Shown here one piece after another: positions 35,033 to 46,821 of a stretch of DNA of 64,000 nucleotides. The notes beneath the pieces were generated by a model. It searched no databases and was not told where the DNA came from. It saw nothing but the letters and a program-made list of their open reading frames with translations. The position numbers were made by a program, and so were the translations under genes. Source of the DNA: Megalonaias nervosa (Eukaryota > Mollusca > Bivalvia > Unionida > Unionidae); NCBI GenBank assembly GCA_016617855.1, contig JAECUM010009298.1, positions 21,453-85,452 of the forward strand. The letters are read 5' to 3'. Each line of letters starts with the position of its first letter. Position 1 is the first letter of the stretch.

Positions 35033-36200
35033 TTACCAATCAATGGATCTCTATGACCTTGACCTTAATCAAGGGATGCAGTCTTGAATTTAAAAGCTTA
35101 GTGTGCAGAAAAACATTATTCTCTTACAGTCTTCCCATGTCCATGACCTTTAGGCCCCAAAACCTATGTTTCTTTATTTCCCTAAGAGTCAGCCATCCAC
35201 AAAGTTAGTCAATAGACTTAGTGTAGAACAAAACATATTCTGCAAACCTGATGAGCTACAATCATTTTGAGGTGTGATCTGTTGACCCCCAAATCAATAG
35301 GTTTCTTCCTTACCTTATGTGCAAGCTCTCCACATACATGTACTTTGGTAATGGTATGTGGTCTGGAAATAAAATTAGTATACAAAAGCAATTTTATTCT
35401 TTCAGTCATAGTGACCTTGACCTTTGACCTTTTAACTCTATATCAATAGGCTTCTTCTTATTTATCATGTTAAGTCATCCACAAACTTTAATGATCGTGG
35501 ATGAGAATAACAAATTTGGTGAAGAAACCATTTTTTTTCTTAGTCATTGTGACCATGACCATTGACCCTTTTGATTTCAAAATCAAGATGATTCCTTACC
35601 CTAAGTGCAACCCATCAACCATGACCATTGACCCTTTTGATTTAAAAATCAATATGATTCCTTACCCTAAGTGTAGCCCATCAACCATGACCATTGACCC
35701 TTTTTGATTTAAAAATCAATATGATTCCTTACCCTAAGTGCAACCCATCAACAACATCTGGTCCATGATAAAGAACTAATGGTACTGTGTCGTAAACCAT
35801 TTTTCTTCTTTCAGTCGCAATAATCTCAACCCTTGATCTTTTCACCCAAAAACTGATAGGTTTCTTCCTTTCTCTAAGTGCCAGCTACCCACAAAGGTTG
35901 ATGGTATGTGAAGTAAAACTAATGATATTGTGCAGAAACCATCTTTCTTTTCTTTTTCAATGTCACTGTGAAATTTCACATTTTAATCTCAAAAGTGATA
36001 GTCCTCTTCCTTACCCCAAATGCAGACCTACCCTACCCCAAATGCAGACCTACCCTACCCCAAATGCAGACCTACCCCAAATGCTGACCTACCCTACCCC
36101 AAATGCAGACCTACCACAATTGTGCAGAAACCATTTTTCCTCAGCCTATGATCACAAAATTGATAGTTTTTTTTCCCAAATGCAAGCCATCCATAAAGTT
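35033..36200 (+). repeat. array of ~145-bp TGACC-rich repeats
   Basis: Units contain, in order, a CAGTCATAGTGACCTTGACC and TTTGACCTTTT block, AAATCAATAGG, a TTCTTCCTTACCCTAAGTGC block, CATCCACAAA and AACCATTTTTCTTCTTTC. The clearest copy is at 35395-35530. Around 35551, 35619 and 35684 the first half is itself tandemly repeated with a 65-67-bp period. Similar units at 25380, 31770 (inverted), 54050 and 56026 show an interspersed family. Confidence 0.75.
36015..36118 (+). repeat. 22-bp tandem repeat inside the ~145-bp family
   Basis: CTACCCTACCCCAAATGCAG recurs four to five times, a local expansion of the ACCCTAAGTGCA part of the larger unit. Confidence 0.85.
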
Positions 36201-36378
36201 TGGTAACTGCACATTATAACATCTGGAGGGCATGAAATAAATGCATTAGCACATATCTGTATATTGAATAGACAGTTATAGCAGTTCTAAGAATTGAGAA
36301 TAATTTTTGTATCTTCAGGGCAAATACAAATCTAAATATTTAGAACAAATTTGAATTAGAATAAGCAAAATAACTTAC

Positions 36379-36440
36379 CACTGGTTGTTATGCAATTCAT
36401 ACTCAACTACTCCATTTTGGCCTAAATCTCTGTCATGTGC
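36379..36440 (-). CDS. cadherin exon (short, AHDRD motif)
   Basis: Acceptor ATTAAG before GCACATGAC, donor CAGTG|GTAAGTT. It reads AHDRDLGQNGVVEYELHNNQ plus two bases that complete Trp with the next exon. A-x-DRD-x-G-x-NG-x-V-x-Y is the standard Ca-binding and strand-B segment of an EC repeat. A decayed partial copy lies immediately upstream in gene sense (36491-36541). Confidence 0.93.
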
Positions 36441-36490
36441 CTTAATGAAAAGAGAAGACTTTTTATACTGTCATTAAAGTGCTTTTCTTT

Positions 36491-36541
36491 CATACTCAAT
36501 TACTCCATTTTAACCTATGTCATATGCCTTTAAGAAAAGAA
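36491..36541 (-). pseudogene. decayed partial duplicate of cadherin exon 36379-36440
   Basis: The plus-strand stretch CATACTCAATTACTCCATTT, TAACCTATGTCATATGCC, TTTAAGAAAAG matches the exon and its acceptor (CATACTCAACTACTCCATTT ... TGTCATGTGCCTTAATGAAAAG). The flanking ATTAAAGTGCTTTTC also repeats, so a unit of about 80-93 bp (36398-36490 and 36491-36572) was duplicated in tandem. The copy has lost about 7 bp in the middle, reads AYDIG then a stop, and has no donor. It cannot serve as a functional exon. Confidence 0.75.
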
Positions 36542-36961
36542 AAGGGTACATGCATTAAAGTACTTTTCATTTATAGTCACATGCTTGATATAAAAATTAA
36601 AAAGTAGTGAATTTATAATGTAATGTGGTAATATGTTATAGTAATTTTTATTTCTATCAACAAAGAATACCATGATTGGGTTATGCAGAGTGTTACAAGG
36701 GCACAGTTGAATGCAGTACATTCTCCTGTGAATGACACAATGATGACAAAATTTATTGCTTACACGGATGAGACAAAAATATCTGGGTACAAATTTTAGG
36801 CTTATAGTAATATTATCTCAAAGTTTCATTTAAGGTATGTGATTTCTAAAAGTCTAATACTGGTCTAATACTAATACTGGTCTAATACTGGTCCCTATTA
36901 CATGGCCATAGAAGATAATGATTGATACTGACAACACAATTTCCCTCACTGCCATACAAGT

Positions 36962-37426
36962 AACACCCACGTCTTCCAACACACAGGTAAGACAACAATA
37001 ATCAAGTTATGTAGACATCTATGTCTTCCCACACATGGGTAAGACAACAATGATCAAGTCAGGTAGACACCTATGTCTTCCCACACACAGATAAGACAAC
37101 AATAATAAAGTCAGGTAGACACCCATGTCTTCCCACACATGGGTAAGACAACAATAATCAAGTCATGTAGACATCTATGTCTTCCCACACACAGGTAAGA
37201 CAACAATAATCAAGTTATGTAGACATCTATGCCTTCCCACACATGGGTAAGACAACAATGATCAAGTCAGGTAGACACCTATGTCTTGCCACACACAGAT
37301 AAGACAACAATAATAAAGTCAGGTAGACACCCATGTCTTCCCACACATGGGTAAGACAACAATAATCAAGTCATGTAGATATCTATGTCTTCCCACACAC
37401 AGGTAAGACAACAATAATCATGTAGA
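36962..37426. repeat. 52-bp minisatellite, about 9 units, with 4-unit blocks
   Basis: Unit: TCTTCCCACACATGGGTAAG, ACAACAATAATCAAGTCATG, TAGACATCTATG. Starts near 37024, 37076 and 37128 fix the 52-bp period. Variant units (CACATGGG or CACACAG; AATAATAAAG or AATGATCAAG) recur in the same order after about 208 bp, indicating duplication of a four-unit block. Confidence 0.88.
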
Positions 37427-38967
37427 CACCATTCAACTCAAATCACAACTAAATATGAAGGCTCCATGAAATAAGGTCAAATGATCTAAATTCTGTATAT
37501 CACTAAACTTCTATTCATGTTAAAATGTTATGATGAAAATATAATGAGATGTATGCTATAAATGCTGATGACTGTCTGGATAGACAGTTTTTGAACTGGA
37601 TTGGTATTAGCAGGCAATTATTTTCTAAGTAGTCTGTCATGCAGAAGAATGGGTACTACAATGGACAAGTAGATATATTAATTTTGATTTTTTTAAAAAA
37701 TTATTATATTTGGACATGCCTTACAGTTGAGTCATTTGTGTTATTGCAGTTTGATATTCCCTTTTTATTACAATAATTAATCACACTTTAATTTTTTTGT
37801 ATCAACATAATGAATCATGCAAGCTCATACTGTTTTTGATCAATGTCAAAACCATTACCATCAAAATTTGTATTTTCACACAATGTCAATATGACAAAAT
37901 TGTATGCTTTTTATTTCCCGAAAAAAAAAAGATTGACTAAATTGGAATGACACTAATACATTATGATTTACAGTATACAATCTAATTTCATCTATAATTT
38001 ACATTCAACTGCAAGCTGCATTGACCCAGATCTGTAAGTGCATAATGCACTAGCAGAGATAGGTCTATGCAGTTGGTTAGGTGTAATCAGTAGAACAAAG
38101 CAACATAGATCCTGTTCTGCTGGCACTTTATGTAGTGCAGATCAGGGCCTATGTTACTTTCTGTTGAACTTGACTTATAAGCAAGTTAGGATGGTATGGT
38201 GTCCATTTGAATTTCATAAAAGTAATGAAAAAAATGCTCAAACAAGCTACATAAAATTATGTACTGAATGGGGTTATTTCATCAAAATGCAGGCAAAATG
38301 TAATGGAAAAGGATGAAATTAAGTTAGATTTGATACACCCCCCATTTTTTGGCCCTACCATCACATTGATAGATTCATTTTAGTGCTATTCCTGTCCATT
38401 TATATGGATTTATTTTGTGTTTAGGTAAATGCAGGCAATGTGATGGAACATCCATGTTAAATCATTACATATTTTGTTTCTAGTCAAATATACTGGAATC
38501 TGATGTAGCAAGGTAATTTACAAAATGTACATAAAATATATCACAATATTTTAGCAAGAACAAAATGTTTTCATATTTCTAGAAGACACTAACATATTTG
38601 ATTTCCACTTTTTGGACTTAATTTCATGGCCAAACAAAAAGAAAAGTAATAAAGTAACTGCATTCATGAAAATATATATTTGCCAAAAAGTGAAAGATAT
38701 GGAACTGGAGAACATTTAATTAATTCATGAAAATTAATGACACTAAAATATCGTGATTTCTATTAGTTTAAGCACAATAGAACTTTAAAAAAATTAAATG
38801 TTCTGGATCTACAGCACATTTATTGTTACAAGTTTTTGCATTGTTTCAAATCTGTGTAGTACTATATAGTCCACTGCTTTATCCCAGGATCAAATAACTC
38901 AAATCATATCAAGAATTCAAGGACGGTACTGTGAATTCACTACTTTTCAGCATGTATGTTTCTAGTG

Positions 38968-38974
<7 letters not shown>
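37427..38974. other. cadherin intron sequence without recognised feature
   Basis: AT-rich. An open frame of about 90 codons at 38038 shows no domain and was not called. Confidence 0.45.

Positions 38975-39039
<65 letters not shown>
38975..39039. repeat. (TA)n microsatellite abutting Penelope-like remnant
   Basis: About 32 TA dinucleotides that pass directly into the Penelope-like coding sequence. Confidence 0.95.
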
Positions 39040-39046
<7 letters not shown>

Positions 39047-39470
39047 CAGAGACCAGCACATTTTCTAGCACAGCAACTAGTGATGAGAACAGCAAATTTT
39101 CTAGCACAGAGACTAGCGAAAAACTGAACATATATGGTCCAAACAAAATGTGCAAAACAGAGAATGTAATTTATCTCATCACATATAAGATCTATAACCT
39201 TCAGTATGTTGGAGAAACTGAAAAGGAACACAAAAGGATCAACCTCCACATATCTGATTGGATGACAAAGAAGCTGTACAGAAGTCCAGTCGCAGAATAC
39301 TTCTCCTCATGTGGCAACACTTTCAGTGATATAACACTTGTGGCAATTGCTTACAAATTCCAACCGGAGTTCTAAAACCAGGAAAGAAAAGGAATCTTAC
39401 TGGATACGTTGCCTTAGAACATTAATACCAAGCAATTTAAACCAAGACGACTAGAAAAAGGCAGCCACAC
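39040..39470 (+). mobile_element. Penelope-like element, GIY-YIG endonuclease remnant
   Basis: After a short Ser/Thr-rich stretch the frame reads CKTENVIYLITYKIYNLQYV followed by GET, matching the GIY-YIG-type core (VIYLI-x(9)-QYVGET) of Penelope-like elements. It continues with SPVAEYFSSCGNTFSD and a stop at 39373-39375. Beyond the stop, related sequence (RKGILLD, KQFKPRR) continues to about 39460. The endonuclease would nick target DNA to start reverse transcription. The Cys residues that usually precede the QYVGE block are replaced by Tyr (TYKIYNLQ), and the RT part is absent. The 3' side to about 39850 may be its UTR. Confidence 0.7.
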
Positions 39471-40382
39471 AGAAATAAAATCATCTTTTTGCAGCTGGCA
39501 CATTTTCTTTTAAATAATTCTCTAAATTTGCTAATAGTCACTCAATAACCTACATCTACTACTGTACTATAACAATGAAATATCCAGGATATAATTTGTG
39601 GTTACATAAATTTACATAAAATAACAAATGACAATATGGTTCATCGATTTCTAGGTCCATATAAAATATTTTTCTGCATCAGCATCAAGTTGAAGTAAAC
39701 TAGCTGAAACATAAAATATTTCAAGCTTTTATTCCTGCAGAAATTGCTATATAAAGTTTTGTAACCTGAACAATTTTTGTGTTTTTTTGTTTGTCTTGTC
39801 TCTGTTTTGCATTTGCCTTTGAAAAAGACACATTTGGAGTCAAAAGTGCTCAGGCTAGTTAGAAACTAGTTTTGCTCTGTGTTGTCAATTTATTGCATTT
39901 ATCTTAATCAATCCTTTGCTGGATCCAGTGCACTGAAGGACTATTATTTGCCATATGATTTGTATTCTTTATATATATATATAGTTGTTTGTGTGTTTGT
40001 GTCTAGTGTGTACATATCTAGTGTATATGTATCTAGTCTGTATGTTTACAGTGCATGTGTCTAACTGTATGTATATACATGTAGTGTCTGGTGTATATGT
40101 ATTTAGTGTGTACCAATTGTAGAGAATTTCAAAGCTGCTACAAACCACAAATATAATGAATCAATGAACAATGATACCTTTGGGGAAACAAAAGTACAGC
40201 TTCCTCAATCAATGAATTTAAGAATTAACAAATATGTCATATTCCATTAACAAATTCGTACCTATGAAAATAAATAAAATCATAGTAATTTATATTTAAG
40301 TCAAATTTCACTTTGATTAAATTCTTTTGCTTTAAAGATCACTGTTAAAACTTGTCACTACCTTCTATGGTATTAAACTTAC
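39471..40382. other. probable Penelope 3' flank and cadherin intron
   Basis: About 39730-39860 contains GAAAAAGACACATTTGGAGT followed by CAAAAGTGCTCAGG, resembling a common Penelope/LINE 3' stretch. A short (TA)n lies at 39970-39982 and TGTGTCTAGTGTGTA-type repeats at 39990-40110. Confidence 0.35.
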
Positions 40383-40505
40383 CTTTACATAAAAAATTGT
40401 ATCAGGTGTTTCTTCAACAACATGAAAAGCATACGGAGTATTAAAAAACACAGGACTGTTTTCATTGATGCCAAGCACATTCACATGGAAAGTTGATTGA
40501 CTTGT
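40383..40505 (-). CDS. cadherin exon (degenerate boundary GINENSP)
   Basis: Acceptor TTTTGCAG before ACAAGTC, donor TAAAG|GTAAGTT, phase 0 at both ends. It reads TSQSTFHVNVLGINENSPVF then FNTPYAFHVVEETPDTIFYV and K. The linker is GINENSP where D-x-NDNSP is expected, so the first Asp is Gly and NDN is NEN. It continues into AHDRD of the next exon. Confidence 0.93.
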
Positions 40506-42205
40506 CTGCAAAATATGAAATATTATATGCTATAACTCTTCCAGATTTGATAATATGCCTCTTCTTCAACTGTAGAAATTTGTGAAAATTTTTTTATTAA
40601 GAAAACCTTTTCCAAAAAGCAAACACAGACATACACATGCACACATACACAGTTAAAGAAAATTGATTTACAAAGCAGGCTTTCTTGATTTTTCATGGGA
40701 TGAATACCATCTTAATCTAAAATTCCAAGAAATTTATTAAAAAAGAACAGTAAATAAATTTATGTATCTGCCTTACACGGCTGGAAACTTCAAATGGTAT
40801 TAGTAAATATTCATAAGTATTTATCCATTGATAAACCAAGAAGTCCTACAGATTTGTTTTAAATTAGGAGCAAAACAGCCTTCTTGAAAATAATTCTCCA
40901 ATGTTTTGTTGGGTGATTTTAATATCAAGTATGGGCTTACCATGGGACAAACTGTAATAATATTTTTTAAAACTTGATAACTGAATAGAAATGGAAATGC
41001 TTCCAAAAGTTCAGTTAACAAGCCAATGTGGTTAATATACATACTCAGTTAATAAGACAAGGGCACAAAAAAGAATATAAAAAAAATAATAAAATCTGGA
41101 AGGAAAAATTTAAATTGACCTTGAACCTGAAGGACCCCAAATGAAATACACAACTTTCTAGTAATGATACATTAGTGTCTCAAGTTTTCAATTCATTTCA
41201 AATGTTGTAAAAATGCTACTGAAATCTGCAGTTTATTTATGGTCACTCTCTTCAGTGCAGGCTGATATGTTCTTCGCAGCTTGATGAGTAAGATCATGTA
41301 CTATCAATATGAAGTAAGTCTGATGACAGCAGCATACAAAAAACAAACAAAACATTTTCTTGATTTATACAAACAAGTCACAGACATCTCTTTATACAAA
41401 CTGCTGAGGGCTATTCCATTTAAACATACATGGTACCCAGGGAAGGCAGTTTTTAAAAAAATGTATGCCAGGATACTTTGAATTCAAAGAGTTCATATTA
41501 AAATGAAAAGAAAATTATAAATTGCATTATGGGTGAGTATCCCACAATAAAGGTGCCTTCTCTGGATACCATGTATGTTTTACTGGAGCAGCCCTGACAA
41601 GATGTACCAACTTTATGCAGATTTACTTGTATTTAACCAAACACAATTCCGAATACATGCAAGTGTGGGTAATTATGATGTGACAGCATCAAGGATGATG
41701 ATTATCTGGCTATTGTTATTCAGTAAATGTATTAACTTATGAGCGTATTAAGTTTTCCAAACAGTTCTATTTATGTATACAGTGTGTAATAGAAGTAGTA
41801 ATTTTAGTTTATTTATTTTTACAGCTTTATTGTTGTAGTAAAACTTTAAAAATTTACATGTAAACTGTTTTAACTTAACATTCTCTTCATTTTAGCAGTG
41901 CATGAACAGCAAATACTCTTAGAAATTTCTCCTGTTTTTTCAGCAGCTTAACAAGTGTCCAGATCTTCAAGATTAGTCCTCTACCTAAATAAGTGATGGG
42001 TTAAAAATGGAGATGCTAATGTGACAGGATTCAGGCGACCATTGAGAAAGATGTGCTTATTCTGACTTCATTAAGATATATTACAATTCACAATATTTAT
42101 TTCCAGTGTAACAGAGTAGATTCTAAGAGGCCAGTTGTAGATTTGTATATACATCCTATATGGTACAACATGTTATGACTTTATGATGGGGACCACAGTA
42201 CTTAC
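40506..42205. other. cadherin intron sequence without recognised feature
   Basis: No repeat or domain recognised. AC-rich short stretch at 40622-40652. Confidence 0.45.
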
Positions 42206-42296
42206 ATGATTGGCACGATCTGACACAGACACTGTAATTATATATGATGAAATCTGTTCTCGATCAAGTGTCTTGTTCACATGAATCACACCTGAG
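42206..42296 (-). CDS. cadherin exon (SGVIHV strand)
   Basis: Acceptor TTTTGCAG before CTCAGGTG, donor AATCAT|GTAAGTA. After the split Ser codon it reads SGVIHVNKTLDREQISSYII then TVSVSDRANH. SGVI and LDRE are the canonical mid-repeat motifs and SVSDR is the Ca-binding segment at the end of the repeat. The split codon shows that the preceding exon must end with AG, which exon 49344-49419 does. Confidence 0.95.
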
Positions 42297-43260
42297 CTGC
42301 AAAATATAAAGAACAACAGAGAAAGATATTAGTTTACAGGGTCAACACAAAATATGAAGAACAAGAAAGAAGGATATTAATATACAAAGTCAATTTATTC
42401 TTCAGAAATCCAATTTTATTTAAGTCAGAATGATCATACTAATGTCACATTCTTACCTATTAAACCTTTGCTTTTTTTAACAAGAAACATTCTTGATTTG
42501 TAAGACAAAAGTTGAACATGTAACAAAGCAACTGATGTTAAAGATATGTAATCTCATAGAACCATTAACAAATGCCATTTTGTTGTCATGGATATAAAAT
42601 TTTTCTATGCTTCAACTAAGTGATCTTGCTCTTAGATACTTGGCTAAAACATACATACAATTTTCTTCATACCTTTTGACAATATCACCAACAAAACTTG
42701 CAAGGAGTCATTGATATCTAATTAATTTCATACAAGACACAGAGATAAAAACATTATTGTAAGTTTCTATAATAGACAGGATCATAACGTCATACTTTCT
42801 TCTTGTGATATTATAGCAAAACATTAATTATTCAAAATCCAATTATTAACCATTCTGAGATTTTTATTTATTATAATGTACTCATATCCATAAGTGACAC
42901 TAATTCACTAATCACTATGCCGACACAGAACATAGTAACAGAAATAAAAACCAAACATAACTGAATATAACCTCATAGAATTATAATTACTAAAGCAGTA
43001 TGAATAACTAACTTTACAAACTGAAAATGCGCTTAGGAGAGAGTAAGGGAGAGAGTAAGGCACAAGGAAATAAAGTTTATTCTTACATCAAAGACATTCT
43101 GGATTCCAAGCTCATATAATTATCATAAGAATTGTAGTATGAACAACTAACCTATCATTTTAAAGTAAAAAAAAACTGTAAGAGGGAGGGAAATAGATAC
43201 AAGTAAAGAAGGTTTTTTTTTCTTACACCTTTTTATCCCTTTTGTTTACTCAGGTTGTTC
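42297..43260. other. cadherin intron sequence without recognised feature
   Basis: AT-rich; a short GGGAGAGAGTAAGG duplication near 43036. Nothing else recognised. Confidence 0.4.
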
Positions 43261-43269
43261 ACAAAGCCA

Positions 43270-43650
43270 AATTCCTGTGCAACACCTTTGACAAAACTGT
43301 CTGTTGGCTGCAGGACATTGATAGGGCAAGTCACAAGAGCGATATTTCTAGGTTTTAAGAATGCACTTGATCTTGTTCATGACATTCTTTTAACCAGACT
43401 GAAATGTTAATAAACCTGATGCTCCTGCACAAAACTGGTTTCAGTCATATTTGAAAGGAAGATCACAAAATGTTTGTGTTAACAATGTTCACTCCAAGTC
43501 AATAACAATTAAATATGGTAACTGTCCAAGCTCAATATTGGGACCCTAGCTTTTGTTTAGATGTATTGATGATTTCAGTTTTTGAACTGACCATCCTAAC
43601 TCTAATATTTCCTGATGATGCAAACACTATCAGGTTTTAGCAATAATGTT
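43270..43650 (+). mobile_element. LINE reverse transcriptase fragment (CR1/L2-like)
   Basis: Over shifting frames: GFKNALDLVHDILLTRLK-like near 43350-43410 (motif A region), FQSYLKGRSQNVCVNNVHSK near 43440-43500, SILGP near 43540 and F(P)DDANTI near 43605-43630 (motif C region). The order is that of CR1/L2/Jockey-type RTs. At least four frameshifts and internal deletions are present. Confidence 0.55.
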
Positions 43651-43743
43651 GACACCCTAGAAAGAAAACTAAGCTATGATTCAGAAAATGTTCAATAAAA
43701 TTAATGGTCTAAACAAAATAAAACAATAATAAATGAAGAAAGA

Positions 43744-44480
43744 TCATAATACCTTAGGAGAACTATCCAGCCCTTCCTTCTACAATTTTTGGCAATGGGA
43801 TCTAAATGCTGTGTAGCCATATATGTTGCACTCAGACAGAGTGATCTCAAATTGGCATAAGGATTGGCACCAATCCCAACTTGTTCATCAGGATGTAACT
43901 GGGGGGATACTAAAAGGATGTATCGGTATTATTATCGGGTATTGCCGAAGAAAATATTTAACTAAAAATATGTTTTCTGTTTTGAATGTCATCAGACAAT
44001 AACACATTAGGAAAATAGATAAGAGGTGAAGGGAGTTACATCCCCTTACCAGGGAGAGACCATCTCCAGTCCCTAAGGTATACGAAATAGATTCTAGATT
44101 GAGAATCCAGCCTGATCACAGACTACATATGCCGAGACACAGCTTTTGGAACATGAACATTTTCCTTCCTGCAAATCCAGCAGAAAGTCTTGCCACATCC
44201 TAGAGAGGCTACCAAATGACTCAGAAAGGTAGTCTGTTGTACTGCAGCGATATGTTTCACCAGGTCTGTTTGAGCCTTCTGGAATGCAAGATCCCTAAGG
44301 TAAAAGACAGAGAAAGTTGACCCCAACTTTTCCATGGTTTGTGTATTTCAGCTGAGGAACAGTTTTCCATGAATGCAATACTTATTGTGACTGTTCTAAC
44401 TTCTTGAGACAATATGTGTAGGAAGTTCATATGATTTTTGGGTTAATTCCCCCATGCCAGACAGATAACCCATGTTATCC
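43744..44480. mobile_element. DIRS-derived fragment with terminal-type repeats
   Basis: It begins with GATCATAATACCTTAGGAGA then ACTA, shared with 49657. An internal junction near 43940-44020 and the block GAAGGGAGTTACATCC (44027) correspond in order to 49880-50000. The minus strand has a 70-codon frame (44335-44123), FQKAQTDLVKHIAAVQQTTF, possibly gag-like. The segment looks like an internally deleted derivative similar to 49640-50252. Confidence 0.45.
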
Positions 44481-44639
44481 AGGTAGGGCCACAGACAGGG
44501 TTGGACAACTAGGACAAAATTTCACGGGCCCAGAACAGACTGGAGGCCCACCACTATCACAATTTGTATTTTATAGGGGCCTACTGGATAAATTTTTCCT
44601 ATGGCCCACAAATCCTGTCCATAGCCCTGCATCCAGGAT

Positions 44640-44820
44640 GATGCATCCAAGTCGTTCAATCTATGGAATGAGCATAGACTACCCAAGCTCTCAGATCAGG
44701 GACTGGTAAGACAGTGGTTTGGAGTTTCACATTCTACCTTGTGACAAATGGATCCACCAATGGAAAATCTCAGCAGGTACATATGTGACTGAAAATTCAG
44801 GGATGAAGAGACCATTCTAT
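44640..44820 (-). pseudogene. DIRS downstream-domain fragment (minus strand)
   Basis: The minus strand reads VDPFVTR, a stop, then NVKLQTTVLPVPDLRAWVVY and AHSID. This aligns with VDLFATMCNIKLPTFVSPVP then DPKAWAVDGLSID of the plus-strand DIRS element at about 7654-7760. It is broken by stops. It sits next to the DIRS-derived fragment 43744-44480. Confidence 0.6.
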
Positions 44821-44857
44821 ATGTGTTAGTAGATTTCTTTGGGACAGTATACATCCA

Positions 44858-44859
<2 letters not shown>

Positions 44860-44922
<63 letters not shown>
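44860..44922. repeat. (TA)n microsatellite
   Basis: About 31 TA dinucleotides next to the DIRS fragment. Confidence 0.95.
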
Positions 44923-44924
<2 letters not shown>

Positions 44925-45402
44925 ATGGCCTGCATGGAATTTGAAGAACATCTACATGGATGTGTCATTTATGACACAACTTTGGAAAATCAACAAAAAA
45001 AGAAAGAAAAGAAAAACACGCAGAGATCTGCAGATTGGGTTTCCCCTTGCCTTGCCATGTGATTTAATACACCACAGTTGAGCTGTTGGTTAAGATGGCA
45101 GTGCCCTTTCCACATAATTTCTCATGCCATCAATGAAATGCTTTCACTGTGACTTTCATCTCAAGGTATTGATATGCAATAGATGCTTCTGAGTGAGCCA
45201 CTGCCCACTGTCCTCCTGAAATGATGGATATACAACCATGCCCACTGTCTATCAAGTCAGTGGAAAGAAATTGGTTTTTTCTTTGATATAAACTTTAATT
45301 CATCGATAGATTTTTATTTATTTATGATTCATAGAAACAGAGATATCTTCAGTAAATAGATTCTTATTTCTACCTGCATCCACAGAAAGCTATAAAATGA
45401 GA

Positions 45403-45458
45403 TATTTCTTCCTCAAATACATTACCCGATCATAAAACCTTAGTATTACTACTACTGC
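45403..45458 (+). repeat. DIRS-type terminal repeat copy
   Basis: TATTTCTTCCTCAAATACAT, TACCCGATCATAAAACCTTA and a following run of ACT triplets match the terminus at 4437. It is cut off where the RTE-like LINE begins, suggesting the LINE inserted into a DIRS-type end. Confidence 0.55.
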
Positions 45459-45881
45459 AGTGGTAGAGTTCCATTCGATCTGTATGGGATGGAATAAGAC
45501 GCTCCAGCCCCCACGAGTCTCCCAACTATGGGTAAATAGCACAGCATCACTGGGCGGAAGTCTTCCTCGATGAAGTCAATGGCCAGGGTGGACTGGTTCC
45601 AAGATGGGCTCAACAACCATGTGCTCAGGGTCAGGGCGTGCCACATTATATCAGTGGATTTTGGCTGTGGTCATCCAGTCTGGAGAGGGATGGGCTCTGC
45701 CAGGCTGTATTTTGCCCTTGACACACCACATGAACACAACTAACAATTCTTCCATACCGGATTGGTCAAAGCCCGGGTCAACAATGACCACGCTTTCCGC
45801 TGCACACCAGGATGGAGGTGACAAGTATGCTACTAGTGCCTCCACTACCAAGATCCGTGGGAGAGACAACATCATCAATGG

Positions 45882-46821
45882 TACATGGAACGTGACAACA
45901 CTGAGGACTGTGGGAAAGTTGAAAGAACTTACACGAGTTGGAGAGGTACAACTCGAACATTATTGGTCTCTGTGAAGTGCACTGGAAAAACTTTGGCAAA
46001 ATAACAACAGATGAAGGGCATAAGCTCTACTTCAGCGGAAGAGGGGACAAACACAATCATGGTGTTGGATTTCTTGTCCCCAAGGGCACTGTGAACAGCA
46101 TTATGGGTTGCTGCCCAGTCTCATGCAGGCTCATTACCATCCGCCTGAGGGTGACTCTATTCAACATCACAATCATACAGGCCTACGCAACCACATCTAA
46201 CTATGATGACAACAAACTGGAGAATTTTTATAACCAACTGCAAGATGTCATTGACAACTCACCCAAGACGGACATTCTGTTTGTACAAGGAGATTGGAAT
46301 GCAAAGGTGGGGGTTGATTCACAGACAAACTGGCAAAGCACCTGTGGACCCTTCCGCAATGCAGAAACAAATGAAAGAGGACTCAGCTCTTTTAGTTTGC
46401 TGCCTACAACCATCTTGTGCTAGCCAACACATTTGACCCTCACAAAGCATCTAGAAGATGGACCTGGCACAGTCCAGATGGACAACATCACAACCAGATT
46501 GACTACATTTGGGTGAAAAAACGATTCTGCACAGGACAGATTATCGCCAGAACACGAAGTTTTCCAGGAGCAGATATTGGAAGTGACCATGATTTATTAG
46601 TGACAACGTTTCATCTCCACCTGAAAATGATCAAAAAGCCTAACCAACCAAGAATCAAATTTGACCTTGAAAAATTGAAAGATCCAAAAGTCACAGAAGC
46701 CTTCCAAGCAATGATAGGCAGTAAATTTGCACCTTCAATAACCCTGGACAGCCAAGACACCGACCTAGAGTCCTTAGCAACCACATTCAACACAGCAGAG
46801 ATCATTGGCAAATATCGTTGA
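45882..46821 (+). pseudogene. LINE apurinic-like endonuclease domain, frameshifted
   Basis: Catalytic landmarks remain in order: NGTWNVTTLRTVGKL (45888 region), NIIGLCEVHW (Glu), VQGDWNAKVGV (Asp/Asn of the GDxNA motif) and GSDHDLLV (the SDH motif near 46580). The domain nicks target DNA for target-primed reverse transcription. The frame changes near 45928 and again near 46398, and a TGA interrupts KYR...TKKHW at 46819. Such domains are sometimes misnamed craniofacial development protein 2-like in animal annotations. Confidence 0.88.

Noticed and set aside
36962..37426. CRISPR-like array
   Set aside because: Repeats are contiguous 52-bp units with no unique spacers, in a eukaryotic intron.
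38956..39375. 139-codon open frame starting in the TA tract as a host gene
   Set aside because: The N-terminal half is a (Tyr-Ile)n translation of the microsatellite, and the rest is the Penelope GIY-YIG remnant.
44431..44709. 92-codon plus-strand frame
   Set aside because: No domain; it overlaps, antisense, the DIRS-derived block that reads VLPVPDLRAWVVYAHSID on the minus strand.
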